A program made the position numbers and the translations under genes. A stretch of 64,000 nucleotides of DNA from Phocaeicola dorei (lineage in GTDB: Bacteria > Bacteroidota > Bacteroidia > Bacteroidales > Bacteroidaceae): the NCBI RefSeq assembly GCF_013009555.1, contig NZ_CP046176.1, positions 3,441,501 through 3,505,500 on the forward strand, in the 5' to 3' direction. This document shows, piece by piece, positions 1 through 8,072 of the stretch. Under the pieces are notes generated by a model. That model made no database searches. It saw only the letters and a program-made list of their open reading frames with translations, and was not told the origin of the DNA. Position 1 is the stretch's first letter. The number at the start of each line of letters is the position of its first letter.

Positions 1-248
1 TCCAGCCCGGCCAGCAGGAACATGCCGCAAGCAGCACCGCAGGTCTCACGCATCCGCCCTATACCGCCGCCGAAAGAGGCGGACATGTGCAGGGCCTGTT
101 CACGGGTGAAACCATACAGATCGGCAAAAGCCGTCACTACGGACTGGGAGCAGTTATATCCTTCCCTGAACAAAGCTACAGCCTTTGCCACTCTATCTTC
201 TTCCCTAACTTCCGGATGCAAACCCAACGTATTCTTGTCTTCCTCCAT
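1..248 (-). CDS. C_GCAxxG_C_C family redox protein, C-terminus cut by window edge
   Basis: Only the first 82 residues are in the window. The start is the ATG at 248-246, preceded by a very strong Shine-Dalgarno stretch (AAGGAGGTGAG) seven or so bases upstream. Cysteines at residues 33 (NCSQ), 70 and 74 (TCGAAC), followed by a glycine-rich hydrophobic stretch, match the C_GCAxxG_C_C family of small cysteine-rich proteins, probably redox-active; the family's exact reaction is unknown to me. It lies 43 bases downstream of the hydroxyacid dehydrogenase on the same strand, so the two are probably one operon. Family members are usually around 140-170 residues, so roughly half is missing. Confidence 0.8.
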   Translation of the reverse strand, partial: MEEDKNTLGLHPEVREEDRVAKAVALFREGYNCSQSVVTAFADLYGFTREQALHMSASFGGGIGRMRETCGAACGMFLLAGL

Positions 249-291
249 TCTTCTCACCTCCTTCTTTTCTTCCCGTCTTTTTCCTTTGTTC

Positions 292-1248
292 TCATTCCGC
301 CACATTATTTACAATCTCACCCTTGATAAATCCTTTCAAGTTCCCCACCGCAATCTGCATCAGCCGGACACGGGCTTCTTTCGTGGCCCAGGCGATATGC
401 GGCGTAATGAAGCAGTTCTTCGCCGTCAGCAAGGGGTTGGTATATTGGGGAGGCTCGGAAGAAAGCACGTCCAGTCCGGCAGCCGCTATCACGCCCTTGT
501 TCAGTGCGTCGGCCAGGTCTTTCTCGTTTACCAAGGGACCGCGGCCGGTATTTATCAGAATAGCTGTCGGTTTCATAAGGGCCAGGCGGGTGGCATTGAC
601 CAGTTCTTTGGTATCGGGGGTAAGGGGGCAGTGCAGGCTCACCACGTCACATTCGCAGAAAAGCTCATCCAGCTCCATTTTCCGGATTCCTCCGGGAAGT
701 TGTGACTGCGGCTTGGAAGTATAGGCGCATACCTGCATTCCGAAAGCGGCAGCAATGCGCGCCGTCGCCTGTCCGGTGTTTCCCAAGCCGATGATTCCCA
801 GCTTCTTCCCGTCCAGTTCCACCAGGTCGGTATCCCAATAGCAGAAGTCGGGATTATTTGCCCAACGCCCGTGACGGTTGGCATAGGCATAATGGCCTAC
901 ACGCTGGGTGATGTTCAGTATATGCGCAAAGACCATCTGGGCAACGGAAGCGGTGCTGTAGGCAGGTATGTTGGTGACAATGATGCCCCGCGCTTTCGCA
1001 GCCTGGATGTCCACAATATTATATCCTGTAGCCAGCACGCCGATGTATTTCAAGGCGGGCAGAGCGGCCATATCCTCCGCCGTAATCACCGTTTTATTTG
1101 TAATCAGCACTTCCGCTCCGGCAGAACGCTCCAATAACTCGGCAGGGGCCGTGCGGTCATATACCGTCAGCTCGCCCAACGCCTGCATCTCCTCCCATGA
1201 CAAATCACCGGGATTCAATCCGTAACCGTCTAAAACTACTATTTTCAT
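292..1248 (-). CDS. D-2-hydroxyacid dehydrogenase (glycerate dehydrogenase / hydroxypyruvate reductase type)
   Basis: A 318-residue cytosolic NAD(P)-dependent dehydrogenase of the D-isomer-specific 2-hydroxyacid family. The nucleotide-binding glycine motif GLGNTG is at residues 154-159. The catalytic triad expected for the family is present: Arg236 (NTGRG), Glu265 (SSEPP) and His284 (TPHIAW). The length is typical. The closest recognisable subgroup is the glycerate dehydrogenase or hydroxypyruvate reductase-like enzymes of Bacteroidetes; the substrate cannot be fixed from sequence. The gene probably leads an operon with the C_GCAxxG protein downstream. No clear TAnnTTTG promoter was found directly upstream. 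Confidence 0.85.
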   Translation of the reverse strand: MKIVVLDGYGLNPGDLSWEEMQALGELTVYDRTAPAELLERSAGAEVLITNKTVITAEDMAALPALKYIGVLATGYNIVDIQAAKARGIIVTNIPAYSTASVAQMVFAHILNITQRVGHYAYANRHGRWANNPDFCYWDTDLVELDGKKLGIIGLGNTGQATARIAAAFGMQVCAYTSKPQSQLPGGIRKMELDELFCECDVVSLHCPLTPDTKELVNATRLALMKPTAILINTGRGPLVNEKDLADALNKGVIAAAGLDVLSSEPPQYTNPLLTAKNCFITPHIAWATKEARVRLMQIAVGNLKGFIKGEIVNNVAE

Positions 1249-1293
1249 ATTTTCAAAAATTAAATTTCATATTTTGTTCATTTATTCGGTTAG

Positions 1294-1381
1294 ATTGGAA
1301 CGCGAATGACGCAAATTAACAGCTGCACAGCATGGATATAAACCGGCCGGAAGGTTGGATTTATGTCATTTGCGTTCCAAT
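1294..1381. repeat. Imperfect inverted repeat between dehydrogenase and rarA
   Basis: The arms 1294-1316 and 1359-1381 are 23 bases each and pair with three mismatches. The loop holds a CCGGCCGG palindrome. Both flanking genes are on the minus strand, so this could end rarA transcription. Its arms resemble those of the inverted repeat at 6148-6208 (shared core close to GAATGNCGCAAAT), which points to a dispersed intergenic repeat family rather than a private terminator. Confidence 0.6.
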
Positions 1382-1418
1382 TTTTAATTTTATAGCACAG
1401 GATCAATGCTATTCATTT

Positions 1419-2696
1419 TCATTCCTTGAACCGTTCCCCCCAGAGGCTCTGCATCCGTTCCTTTATCTTCGCTTCCTGCGCATTGTTCTGCGGATGCCAG
1501 ATGCGGCTGCCCTTCACCTCGTCCGGCAGGAACTGCTGCTGCACGAAATTGCCCTGATAGGCATGTGCATACTTATAATCCTTGCCATAGCCCAACTGTT
1601 TCATCAGCTTGGTGGGTGCGTTGCGCAGATGCAAGGGAACAGGCAGGTTGCCCGTCTGCCGCACCAGTTCCAGGGCGCTGTTGATCCCCTCGTATGCCGA
1701 GTTGCTCTTAGGGCTGGTGGCCAGATACACCGTAGCTTCCGCCAGCGGGATACGCCCCTCAGGCCATCCTATCTTCATCACGGCATCAAAAGCAGCGTTC
1801 GCCAGGAGCAATGCGTTGGGATTGGCCAGACCGATATCCTCGGCTGCCGAAATGACTAGCCTGCGGGCTATGAAAGCCGGGTCCTCTCCGGCCTCCACCA
1901 TACGCGCCAGCCAGTAGAGCGCCCCGTCCGGATCACTTCCGCGGATGGACTTGATAAAGGCGGAAATGATATCATAATGCATCTCTCCATCCTTGTCATA
2001 CGCCAACGGATTCTGCTGCAGACGCTCGGTCACCTTCTCATCCGTAATCACAATGGTTCCGGCATCCGCATCCGCTTCCACCACCAATTCCAGTATGTTC
2101 AGCAACTTGCGGGCATCGCCTCCCGAAAAGCGGAGCATGGCATCCGTCTCCTTCAGCTCTATCTTCTTTTCTTTCAGTATCACATCCTTTGCGATGGCAT
2201 TATGCAGCAGTTCCAGCAAATCTTCCTTCTCCAATGATTTCAACACATACAACTGACAACGGGAGAGCAAGGGCCGGATCACCTCGAACGAGGGATTCTC
2301 GGTGGTGGCGCCTATCAGGGTCACCACTCCCGTCTCCACCGCCCCCAACAAGGAATCCTGCTGGGACTTGCTGAACCGGTGGATTTCATCAATGAACAGG
2401 ATGGGGCTGGCCTGCGAGAAAAAACGGTTGCTTCTCGCCTTCTCTATCACATCGCGCACATCCTTCACACCGGAAGTGACCGCGCTCAGTGTATAAAAAG
2501 GAGTTTCCAGCTTGTTGGCTATGATCTGCGCCAGCGTAGTCTTTCCCACCCCCGGAGGCCCCCAAAGGATAAAGGAGGAGATGCGTCCCGCATCAATCAT
2601 CTTGCGCAAGACAGCCCCCGGCCCCACCAGGTGTTTCTGACCTATATAATCGTCCAATGTCTTCGGACGCAAACGTTCTGCTAAAGGTTGTGCCAT
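1419..2696 (-). CDS. rarA: Replication-associated recombination protein A, AAA+ ATPase
   Basis: A 425-residue homologue of RarA/MgsA (Mgs1/WRNIP1 family), a clamp-loader-like AAA+ ATPase that acts at stalled replication forks. Walker A GPPGVGKT is at residues 46-53, Walker B FIDEIH at 101-106, a sensor region GATTENPSF near 129, and an arginine-finger SRC near 145. The C-terminal half has the family's helical tetramerisation region. Length is normal. A near-perfect Bacteroides promoter lies immediately upstream, so the gene is transcribed alone or with the genes that follow it. Confidence 0.95.
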   Translation of the reverse strand: MAQPLAERLRPKTLDDYIGQKHLVGPGAVLRKMIDAGRISSFILWGPPGVGKTTLAQIIANKLETPFYTLSAVTSGVKDVRDVIEKARSNRFFSQASPILFIDEIHRFSKSQQDSLLGAVETGVVTLIGATTENPSFEVIRPLLSRCQLYVLKSLEKEDLLELLHNAIAKDVILKEKKIELKETDAMLRFSGGDARKLLNILELVVEADADAGTIVITDEKVTERLQQNPLAYDKDGEMHYDIISAFIKSIRGSDPDGALYWLARMVEAGEDPAFIARRLVISAAEDIGLANPNALLLANAAFDAVMKIGWPEGRIPLAEATVYLATSPKSNSAYEGINSALELVRQTGNLPVPLHLRNAPTKLMKQLGYGKDYKYAHAYQGNFVQQQFLPDEVKGSRIWHPQNNAQEAKIKERMQSLWGERFKE

Positions 2697-2719
2697 ATCT
2701 TCATCTTTATTTCGGATAA

Positions 2720-2750
2720 CAAAAATACAGCATATTTTCCGATGAACAAA
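2720..2750 (-). promoter_or_regulatory. Bacteroides-type promoter of rarA
   Basis: On the minus strand TTTG (2750-2747) and TATTTTTG (2727-2720) are separated by 19 bases, an exact match to the TTTG-N19-21-TAnnTTTG consensus of the primary Bacteroides sigma factor. It ends 23 bases before the rarA ATG. Confidence 0.75.
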
Positions 2751-2843
2751 GCCCAGGGCAACAATATAGGATTTATTTTTTTAAGGCAGAAAAACAAAAG
2801 AACATAAAAAACAGGGGCTCATATAAAATGCAATACGGGTTCT

Positions 2844-2874
2844 TTGTTCATCTGATCTAAAACAATTATTTTTG
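2844..2874 (+). promoter_or_regulatory. Bacteroides-type promoter of the metzincin lipoprotein gene
   Basis: TTTG at 2844-2847 and TATTTTTG at 2867-2874 are separated by 19 bases, matching the Bacteroides primary promoter consensus exactly. The start codon follows 61 bases later. Confidence 0.75.
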
Positions 2875-2935
2875 CAACCCTTTTTCAAAAGAGTGATTAT
2901 TTCAAATTTAAATGTAATTCTAATAAAGACAGACG

Positions 2936-5011
2936 ATGAAAAAACTTTTTTCCACCAGCCTGTTGATTTTAGCAGGTATGCTTTTACTGCTGGGCGGCTG
3001 CAAAGAGGACGAACTTCCGGTTTCCGGAGAAGGAAACGTGGCAAACAATGAATTGCCCGTCCGGCTGGCCGAAACGGATTATAACCCGGACAACACGTAT
3101 TACCTGCTGAATGACAATGAATCCCAGGATGTTTATTTCGACTCCAGCCAGCGCAGCTTCTACGTCAGCCAGCCTCTTCAGTTCGGAATGGACGACGAGC
3201 ACTGTTTCCAACTCCGTTTCTATAGTCCCAGAGCCTTGAAAAACGTGACTTTCTGGGCCAGGATAGACGGTTACGAGGAAGAATTCAAGTTCATGTCGCT
3301 GGAAAAGATCATGCCTTTCCAGCAACTCCGGGTACACATACCGTTCGCCACCAAGGACCTGACCGCCTATACCCGCAGCGGAAAGAAAATACGGATCATG
3401 GCAAACCCCTACCTCACGGAAGAAAACCTGACCTTCACCGTAGAGTGTGACGACCCGTACTGGGCAAGGCTGCAATCCATCCGTTGCAAATGGTACATCG
3501 CCTTCGGCAGATACAGTGACACCCAGGACAGCTGGAAGTACAAGATGAAGGCTTCGCACACGCGTGAGGCGGTGGCCATCGCGCTGAACATGGGATATAT
3601 GTTCTCGTCGGAACGGTTCAAGACCGCCCTGTACGAGTTCGGCCCGCTGCACAGCAACAATGACAAGGCGGAAATAGACAAGACCGCCCTGCTGGCCAAC
3701 GTGCTCAACCACCGCGGACTGACCTTCGGCTATACCACCGGCGTGATGGGACTGGGCGGAGGAACCACCTTCGGCATGCATGAAGTGTGTTATCTGGAAC
3801 ACTATGCCGATGACAAAAGCATCACCGAAACCATATTCCACGAGTTTGCCCACTGTGTGGGCTACGGCCATGCGGGAAACATGACCTACGAACAGACGGG
3901 ACCGGGGTGGATCACCCTGTGCAACAACGTATATGTGGCGCTGTCGCTGGACAAGGAGCTGCCCGTCTATTCCCGCCGCTTCCTGCACACCCGCTGGAGC
4001 AGAAACCGTTATTTTGATGATATATACGTGGCTTCGAAACACATTATCGAAGATCCGGAACTCGATGCGCTGGACGGTGGCCTGTCTCCCCTGCGCGGAG
4101 AAACCGACCGGGGAGGAAACGACGGGGAGCCGGTGGCGTTCAAGCTGGATTATACCGACTTGCCCGGCGCTACGGGAACCACCTTCCGCCCCAAGGATGT
4201 ATATGTGTACGGAGATACCCTGTATGCCGTGAACGATGCGGACAACCATTACAGCGTAGAGGTGTTCGGCCTTGCCGGCAGCGGCAAGAAGCACTTGGGA
4301 AGCATCAAGGAATGGAAGCACGGAGAAGTTACCGGGAAATTCGGCGGCCGCCCGAACGGTGTCACCCGTGCCCACGACAAGATTTATGTCACCCACGAAG
4401 GAAGCCGTACCGAGATTTTTGATGCGAAGAGCCATCAGTTCCTTACCTGCATAGGCAATGGAAGCTGGGGAACAGGGCCCACGCAGACCGTACATGCCTT
4501 CGATGTGCTGCTCTACAAAGGGCTGGTCATGATACACGACAAACGCTACGTCAACTTTGTAGAAGAGCAGGCTATACAGTCCGGAGTGACTCCGCGGATT
4601 TATGTACGTTCCGAACATCTGGGCGAGACAAACGGCACTTACGGCATGGCAGTGGACGAACAGACCGGCCTGCTCTACTCCACCCATCCCGCCAAACGCA
4701 TAGACCTGTTCGCCCCCGACGGGATACGGGAAGGAGTTTCCCCCAAACGTACCGGGCAACTGGCTTATAAAAATGTACCCTACGACTTGGATTTCTACGA
4801 AGGAAGGCTGTTTGTAAGTTCCAACGGCACAGAAAAGTTCTGTGAGGTCAATCCCCGGACAGGAGAGATCGTAAAGGACCATACCACCATCGGCGGCATC
4901 ACCCTGCAAGCACCCGAGAAGTTCTGTATCCGCCGCCACACGCTGTTCATCACCGACCGCGTGAAAAACGGGACATGCGTTTACGCCATCCCCATGAGTG
5001 AGCTGAAATAA
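2936..5011 (+). CDS. Surface lipoprotein: metzincin-type metallopeptidase with C-terminal propeller-like domain
   Basis: A 691-residue protein. A signal peptide ends in a lipobox with Cys22 (LLGGC). The acidic residues after the cysteine (KEDE) resemble the Bacteroides lipoprotein export signal, so surface exposure is likely. Residues 302-312 read HEFAHCVGYGH, a complete HExxHxxGxxH zinc site of the metzincin type, with a possible Met-turn (NMTYE) close behind. Residues from about 415 onward form repeated beta-rich segments typed as propeller-like (for example DVYVYGDTLYAV and FLTCIGNGSWG). The latter motif recurs in the next gene, 31 bases downstream, suggesting an operon and a duplicated domain. 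Substrate is unknown; extracellular protein or glycoprotein processing is the inference. Confidence 0.75.
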   Translation: MKKLFSTSLLILAGMLLLLGGCKEDELPVSGEGNVANNELPVRLAETDYNPDNTYYLLNDNESQDVYFDSSQRSFYVSQPLQFGMDDEHCFQLRFYSPRALKNVTFWARIDGYEEEFKFMSLEKIMPFQQLRVHIPFATKDLTAYTRSGKKIRIMANPYLTEENLTFTVECDDPYWARLQSIRCKWYIAFGRYSDTQDSWKYKMKASHTREAVAIALNMGYMFSSERFKTALYEFGPLHSNNDKAEIDKTALLANVLNHRGLTFGYTTGVMGLGGGTTFGMHEVCYLEHYADDKSITETIFHEFAHCVGYGHAGNMTYEQTGPGWITLCNNVYVALSLDKELPVYSRRFLHTRWSRNRYFDDIYVASKHIIEDPELDALDGGLSPLRGETDRGGNDGEPVAFKLDYTDLPGATGTTFRPKDVYVYGDTLYAVNDADNHYSVEVFGLAGSGKKHLGSIKEWKHGEVTGKFGGRPNGVTRAHDKIYVTHEGSRTEIFDAKSHQFLTCIGNGSWGTGPTQTVHAFDVLLYKGLVMIHDKRYVNFVEEQAIQSGVTPRIYVRSEHLGETNGTYGMAVDEQTGLLYSTHPAKRIDLFAPDGIREGVSPKRTGQLAYKNVPYDLDFYEGRLFVSSNGTEKFCEVNPRTGEIVKDHTTIGGITLQAPEKFCIRRHTLFITDRVKNGTCVYAIPMSELK

Positions 5012-5042
5012 ATATATACCTATATAATATAGTAAGAACAAC

Positions 5043-6119
5043 ATGAAAATATACGCTTATATCCTGATTGTGCTGTCCGGAGTCCTGACGGCACAATGCA
5101 GCAAAGTCACCCTGGATGAAATCTGCGGCTACCCCTCCGCTCCCGGCGGAGGAAACGGGGAAGGAGAAGGAAACGGTGATTATAACAGTTACTGGTATTA
5201 CTCGTATGAGGCGGCGCAACTGATTGATGCGGAAACCCTGGGCATGGAAACGGCCGAGGATTTCACCCCTTATACCGTCGCCCATCTGGGGGATACCCTT
5301 TTCATCGCAAACATCGGAAAGGCAGGCAGCAGCCTGTTGCTGTTCAGTATAAAGAAAGGTGAACGGCTGGGAACCTTGCAGAGCTGGCAGCACGACGGCG
5401 GGGAGAAGAGTTTCGGAAGTCAGATAGAGGCCATCGTCCCGTCGGGCAACCGGCTGTATGTGGCCGAACGCCAGTCGCGCATCCATGTATTCCGGTTGCC
5501 GGAACTGTCCTACCTCACCTGCATAGGCAACGGGCAATGGAGCGGCCCCGTATTCCAGGCACAGGCCATGACGGTAAAGGACGGGCTGATTTTCGCACGC
5601 GACAAGAACGGAATGGTCAGCATTTACAAAGAGGAGGATGCCACCCCGGAAAATTACCAGAAGGTGAACCGCTACCGCCGGGCATCCGGCAACGGCAGTC
5701 CGGGCAACAACGGCTTTGCCAGCCATTCCATGCAGCCCGATGCGGAAGGGCATCTGCTGCTCACGGATTATGAAGGAAAGAAAATACGGGTGCTCGATCC
5801 GGCACTGGTCAACGATGATATGGCAAACGACGCTTCCATCGATCTGGACGATCTTTCCCTGTCGCCCGGCTTCAAGCCCAAGACACTGGCGTTGTGCGGC
5901 GACCGCTGGTATGCTACCGGCGATAATGATGCCATCAACATATACGAACGCCAGTCCAACGAATGGAGCAAGAAAATAAAAACTGTAAAAGGATATGCTT
6001 TTTCCCAGCCTGCCCGCATCTATGCGCAAAACGACTCTGTGCTATGGGTTTCGGACACGCACAGTTCCAAACGGACACTGGTGAAAATGCTGGTGCATAA
6101 GGGGGAAATACGGGAATAG
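5043..6119 (+). CDS. Probable secreted or lipoprotein propeller-like protein, paralogue of the upstream C-terminal domain
   Basis: 358 residues. The signal peptide ends near Cys19 in LTAQC; Gln before the cysteine is unusual for a lipobox, so lipidation is uncertain. A Gly/Glu/Asn-rich linker (about residues 36-50) precedes beta-rich repeats. The segment YLTCIGNGQWSGP aligns with FLTCIGNGSWGTGP of the upstream peptidase, and the segments around it follow the same order, so this is a stand-alone copy of that domain without the peptidase. The 31-base spacing suggests co-transcription and a shared target. No catalytic motif was recognised. Confidence 0.65.
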   Translation: MKIYAYILIVLSGVLTAQCSKVTLDEICGYPSAPGGGNGEGEGNGDYNSYWYYSYEAAQLIDAETLGMETAEDFTPYTVAHLGDTLFIANIGKAGSSLLLFSIKKGERLGTLQSWQHDGGEKSFGSQIEAIVPSGNRLYVAERQSRIHVFRLPELSYLTCIGNGQWSGPVFQAQAMTVKDGLIFARDKNGMVSIYKEEDATPENYQKVNRYRRASGNGSPGNNGFASHSMQPDAEGHLLLTDYEGKKIRVLDPALVNDDMANDASIDLDDLSLSPGFKPKTLALCGDRWYATGDNDAINIYERQSNEWSKKIKTVKGYAFSQPARIYAQNDSVLWVSDTHSSKRTLVKMLVHKGEIRE

Positions 6120-6147
6120 AGGTTCTATTCCGTTCTTTATCCAGAAT

Positions 6148-6208
6148 GTGAATGACACGAATGGCGCAAATTGGGTTTATATCTCTGATTGGCGTCATTC
6201 GTGTCATT
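6148..6208. repeat. Intergenic inverted repeat, same family as 1294-1381
   Basis: The left arm (about 6148-6171, core AATGACACGAATGGCGCAAAT) pairs imperfectly with the right arm at 6188-6208. It follows the stop of the propeller-like protein by 29 bases and may act as its terminator. Arm sequence resembles the repeat upstream of the dehydrogenase. Confidence 0.6.
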
Positions 6209-6343
6209 TTCATTCACATATATCAACCTTGCCAATCTTTCAATGCGACTGTCAACACGAACCGGTCGTTCACTTGCAATATCGATTACGTAATTGGAGA
6301 AGCTATTCTTTTTATTTGGCTGCACACCCATCACAATCCCCTT

Positions 6344-6571
6344 TCACGGCTCCCCTATCGCCCCCACAATCAGCTGTACCTGAGCCGGCATATAGGTACG
6401 GCAACTCAAACCACTGCCCATCTTCTCCAGCTCCTCCCTGAGGTGAGGATAATAGTCAATCCAATATTGCAACTTACGGTAAGCCACCTGCGGATTCAAA
6501 TCCGGGAAATAACACAGGGCCAGTTCGGTGCGGCCGTACGTGCGTATCTCAAAATTCTCCATACATTCCAT
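6344..6571 (-). CDS. DUF4248 domain-containing protein
   Basis: A 75-residue protein matching the DUF4248 family found in Bacteroidetes: FEIRTYGRTELALCYFP near the N-terminus, a central Y/W-rich helix (AYRKLQYWIDYYPHL) and TYMPAQVQLIVGAIGEP at the C-terminus. Function is not established; the family is commonly seen next to HU-like proteins and amidases near capsule loci, as here. The start could be Met1 (6571) or Met4. It is divergent from the HU-like gene. Confidence 0.75.
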   Translation of the reverse strand: MECMENFEIRTYGRTELALCYFPDLNPQVAYRKLQYWIDYYPHLREELEKMGSGLSCRTYMPAQVQLIVGAIGEP

Positions 6572-6703
6572 ACTTTTTATTTACTTCCATAAAAGTACGA
6601 AAAACGGACGAGAAGAAAGAATGTTTTTCCAACAATAATCAACTAGAATCAACTGTTATCAACCACAATCCACCGGAATCAACTTTCCGGAATCCGCACA
6701 TCG

Positions 6704-6711
6704 TATCTTTG
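6704..6711 (+). promoter_or_regulatory. -7 box upstream of the HU-like gene
   Basis: TATCTTTG fits TAnnTTTG exactly. A clear -33 TTTG at 19-21 bases is missing; TTTC at 6684-6687 is the nearest candidate with a short 16-base spacer. It implies a leader of about 200 bases that contains the 6738-6796 repeat and palindrome. Confidence 0.4.
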
Positions 6712-6737
6712 TAATGTCGGGACGATGAAGGCGAAAG

Positions 6738-6796
6738 ATCTATAATCTTACAGCTGTAAGATATAGGATCTTACATGTGAAAGATAGGGTTCTTTC
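6738..6796. repeat. AAGATCTATAATCTT repeat region with 18-base palindrome
   Basis: The 342-base gap between the DUF4248 and HU-like genes holds short related words built on AAGAT/ATCTT. The first is AAGATCTATAATCTTAC. It runs into a perfect 18-base palindrome ATCTTACAGCTGTAAGAT (6745-6762), followed by another GATCTTAC copy. The same word occurs three times near 47020-47090. Upstream (about 6630-6690) there are several ATCAAC words. No gene was found in this gap. Confidence 0.55.
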
Positions 6797-6913
6797 AGCA
6801 GTCGGCAACCAGTGGCAGACGGTTAATGGGCAGTGACTGACGGCTGACTTACTTCATTCCCCGGCAACAGTGTTTCTTAATTCTCAATTATCAACTTTTA
6901 ATTTTAACAGACT

Positions 6914-7402
6914 ATGGTAAATTACAGTATCGTTATGCGTAGCAATCCGATGGACGTGGACGCCGCCAAGAAGGCCTACGCCAGTGCACAGTATTCGGAA
7001 GTGATGGACATCAACCGCTTTGCCGAGCACATTGCCAGCCACGGCTGTGTGTACAAGCGTGCGGACATCGTGGCTATCCTCACCATGGCAGTGGACTGCA
7101 TGAGGGAACAGCTTCTGGGAGGACAGAAGATACAGCTGGGCGACTTGGGGGATTTCTCCATCAGCATCAACAGTATAGGAGCGGAAAGCGCTGCCGACTA
7201 CAATCCTGCCATCCATGTCAGAAAGCTGAATGTGAACTGGAGTGCCGGAACACGTTTCCAGAACTTGCAGGAGGAAGCTGTGTTCAATCTGGTGGCCACG
7301 CGCAAGGCGGCCCGACTGGTGGTGAAGGCGCTGAAAGCCGGAAAGACCAGTGTGGATCTTACCGGAGAGGCGAAGGAGCCGGAAAACGGAGGACAGGCCT
7401 GA
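6914..7402 (+). CDS. HU-like DNA-binding protein (Bacteroidetes type)
   Basis: 162 residues. The central part (about 35-125) has the HU/IHF fold pattern: RFAEHIASHG and a helical region, then LGGQKIQLGDLGDFSISI, the conserved HU turn before the DNA-binding arm. Extra residues at both ends (an N-terminal MVNYSIVMRSNP segment and a 30-residue C-terminal tail) are typical of the long HU-related proteins of Bacteroides rather than classical 90-residue HU. Role is inferred as nucleoid or site-specific DNA binding; its genomic partners are the DUF4248, smalltalk and amidase genes. Confidence 0.8.
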   Translation: MVNYSIVMRSNPMDVDAAKKAYASAQYSEVMDINRFAEHIASHGCVYKRADIVAILTMAVDCMREQLLGGQKIQLGDLGDFSISINSIGAESAADYNPAIHVRKLNVNWSAGTRFQNLQEEAVFNLVATRKAARLVVKALKAGKTSVDLTGEAKEPENGGQA

Positions 7403-7439
7403 CGGAACTCCTGTACGACGGAGGCAAGACACGACGCTA

Positions 7440-7496
7440 AAGGGCTGAATGTGCCCCTATGACAAGCCGTTTTTCATTGGGGCACATTCAGCCCTT
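7440..7496. terminator. Perfect 18-base inverted repeat after the HU-like gene
   Basis: Arms 7440-7457 and 7479-7496 (AAGGGCTGAATGTGCCCC and its exact complement) enclose a 21-base loop that contains a T5 run. No T-tract follows the hairpin, so a classical intrinsic terminator is not certain; it may partly insulate the smalltalk-amidase pair, or be a processing or regulatory stem. Confidence 0.55.
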
Positions 7497-7544
7497 GGCT
7501 TCCATTACAATTCACTTATTATCAACCTCTAAAACAAAATTCCA

Positions 7545-7649
7545 ATGAGTTCAAGAACAAAGAAAAACACCTGGACACTGATTCTGAAAGTAATTATCAC
7601 CGTAGCCACCGCCGTTGCCGGCGCACTCGGCCTGAACGCCTGCATCTGA
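7545..7649 (+). CDS. Smalltalk-type small membrane peptide, 34 residues
   Basis: A 34-codon ORF. A basic N-terminus (SSRTKKNTW) is followed by one hydrophobic helix rich in Ala, Val and Gly, ending in NACI. Size and pattern match the smalltalk proteins annotated in Bacteroidales. Its TGA stop (7647-7649) shares an A with the ATG of the amidase, so the two are translationally coupled. Function is unknown; a single-span peptide coupled to a cell-wall amidase recalls a holin-endolysin arrangement, but that is inference. Confidence 0.75.
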   Translation: MSSRTKKNTWTLILKVIITVATAVAGALGLNACI

Positions 7650-8065
7650 TGAACAGGAGAACCATCACCCTGATTATTATCCACTGCTCCGCCACCCCTG
7701 AGGGGCGGAGGCTGGATTTTGAGACCTGCCGCCAGGACCACATCCGCCACCGGGGTTTCACGGACATAGGATACCATTTCTATATCACCCGCGACGGAGA
7801 GATTCACCGCGGACGACCTCTGGAAAAGGTGGGAGCGCATTGCAAGAACCACAACCGGCATTCTATCGGCATCTGCTATGAGGGCGGACTCTCGGCGGAC
7901 TGCACACCTGCCGATACGCGTACTCTGATGCAGAAGGGAAGTATGCTGGCACTGCTGCGCGAGCTGCGCCTCCTGTTCCCCAAAGCGTTGATAGTGGGGC
8001 ATCATGACCTGAATCCCGTGAAACCGTGCCCTTGTTTTGATGCTGTAAAGGAATACCGCTTTTAA
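7649..8065 (+). CDS. N-acetylmuramoyl-L-alanine amidase, T7 lysozyme-like
   Basis: 138 residues, an Amidase_2 (T7 lysozyme/PGRP) domain and little else. Expected zinc ligands are visible: His12 (IIIHCSAT), His118 (VGHHDL) and Cys127 (KPCPCF), with Tyr42 (GYHFYI) and Lys125 at the positions of the catalytic Tyr and Lys in T7 lysozyme. It would cleave the bond between muramic acid and the stem peptide. No signal peptide is present, so access to the wall needs another route, possibly the coupled smalltalk peptide. The gene starts within the smalltalk stop codon. Confidence 0.88.
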   Translation: MNRRTITLIIIHCSATPEGRRLDFETCRQDHIRHRGFTDIGYHFYITRDGEIHRGRPLEKVGAHCKNHNRHSIGICYEGGLSADCTPADTRTLMQKGSMLALLRELRLLFPKALIVGHHDLNPVKPCPCFDAVKEYRF

Positions 8066-8072
8066 GGGAAGC

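Noticed and set aside
2984..5044. A 686-codon open frame antisense to the metzincin lipoprotein
   Set aside because: The plus-strand gene has a promoter, signal peptide and zinc motif; the antisense frame has none of these.
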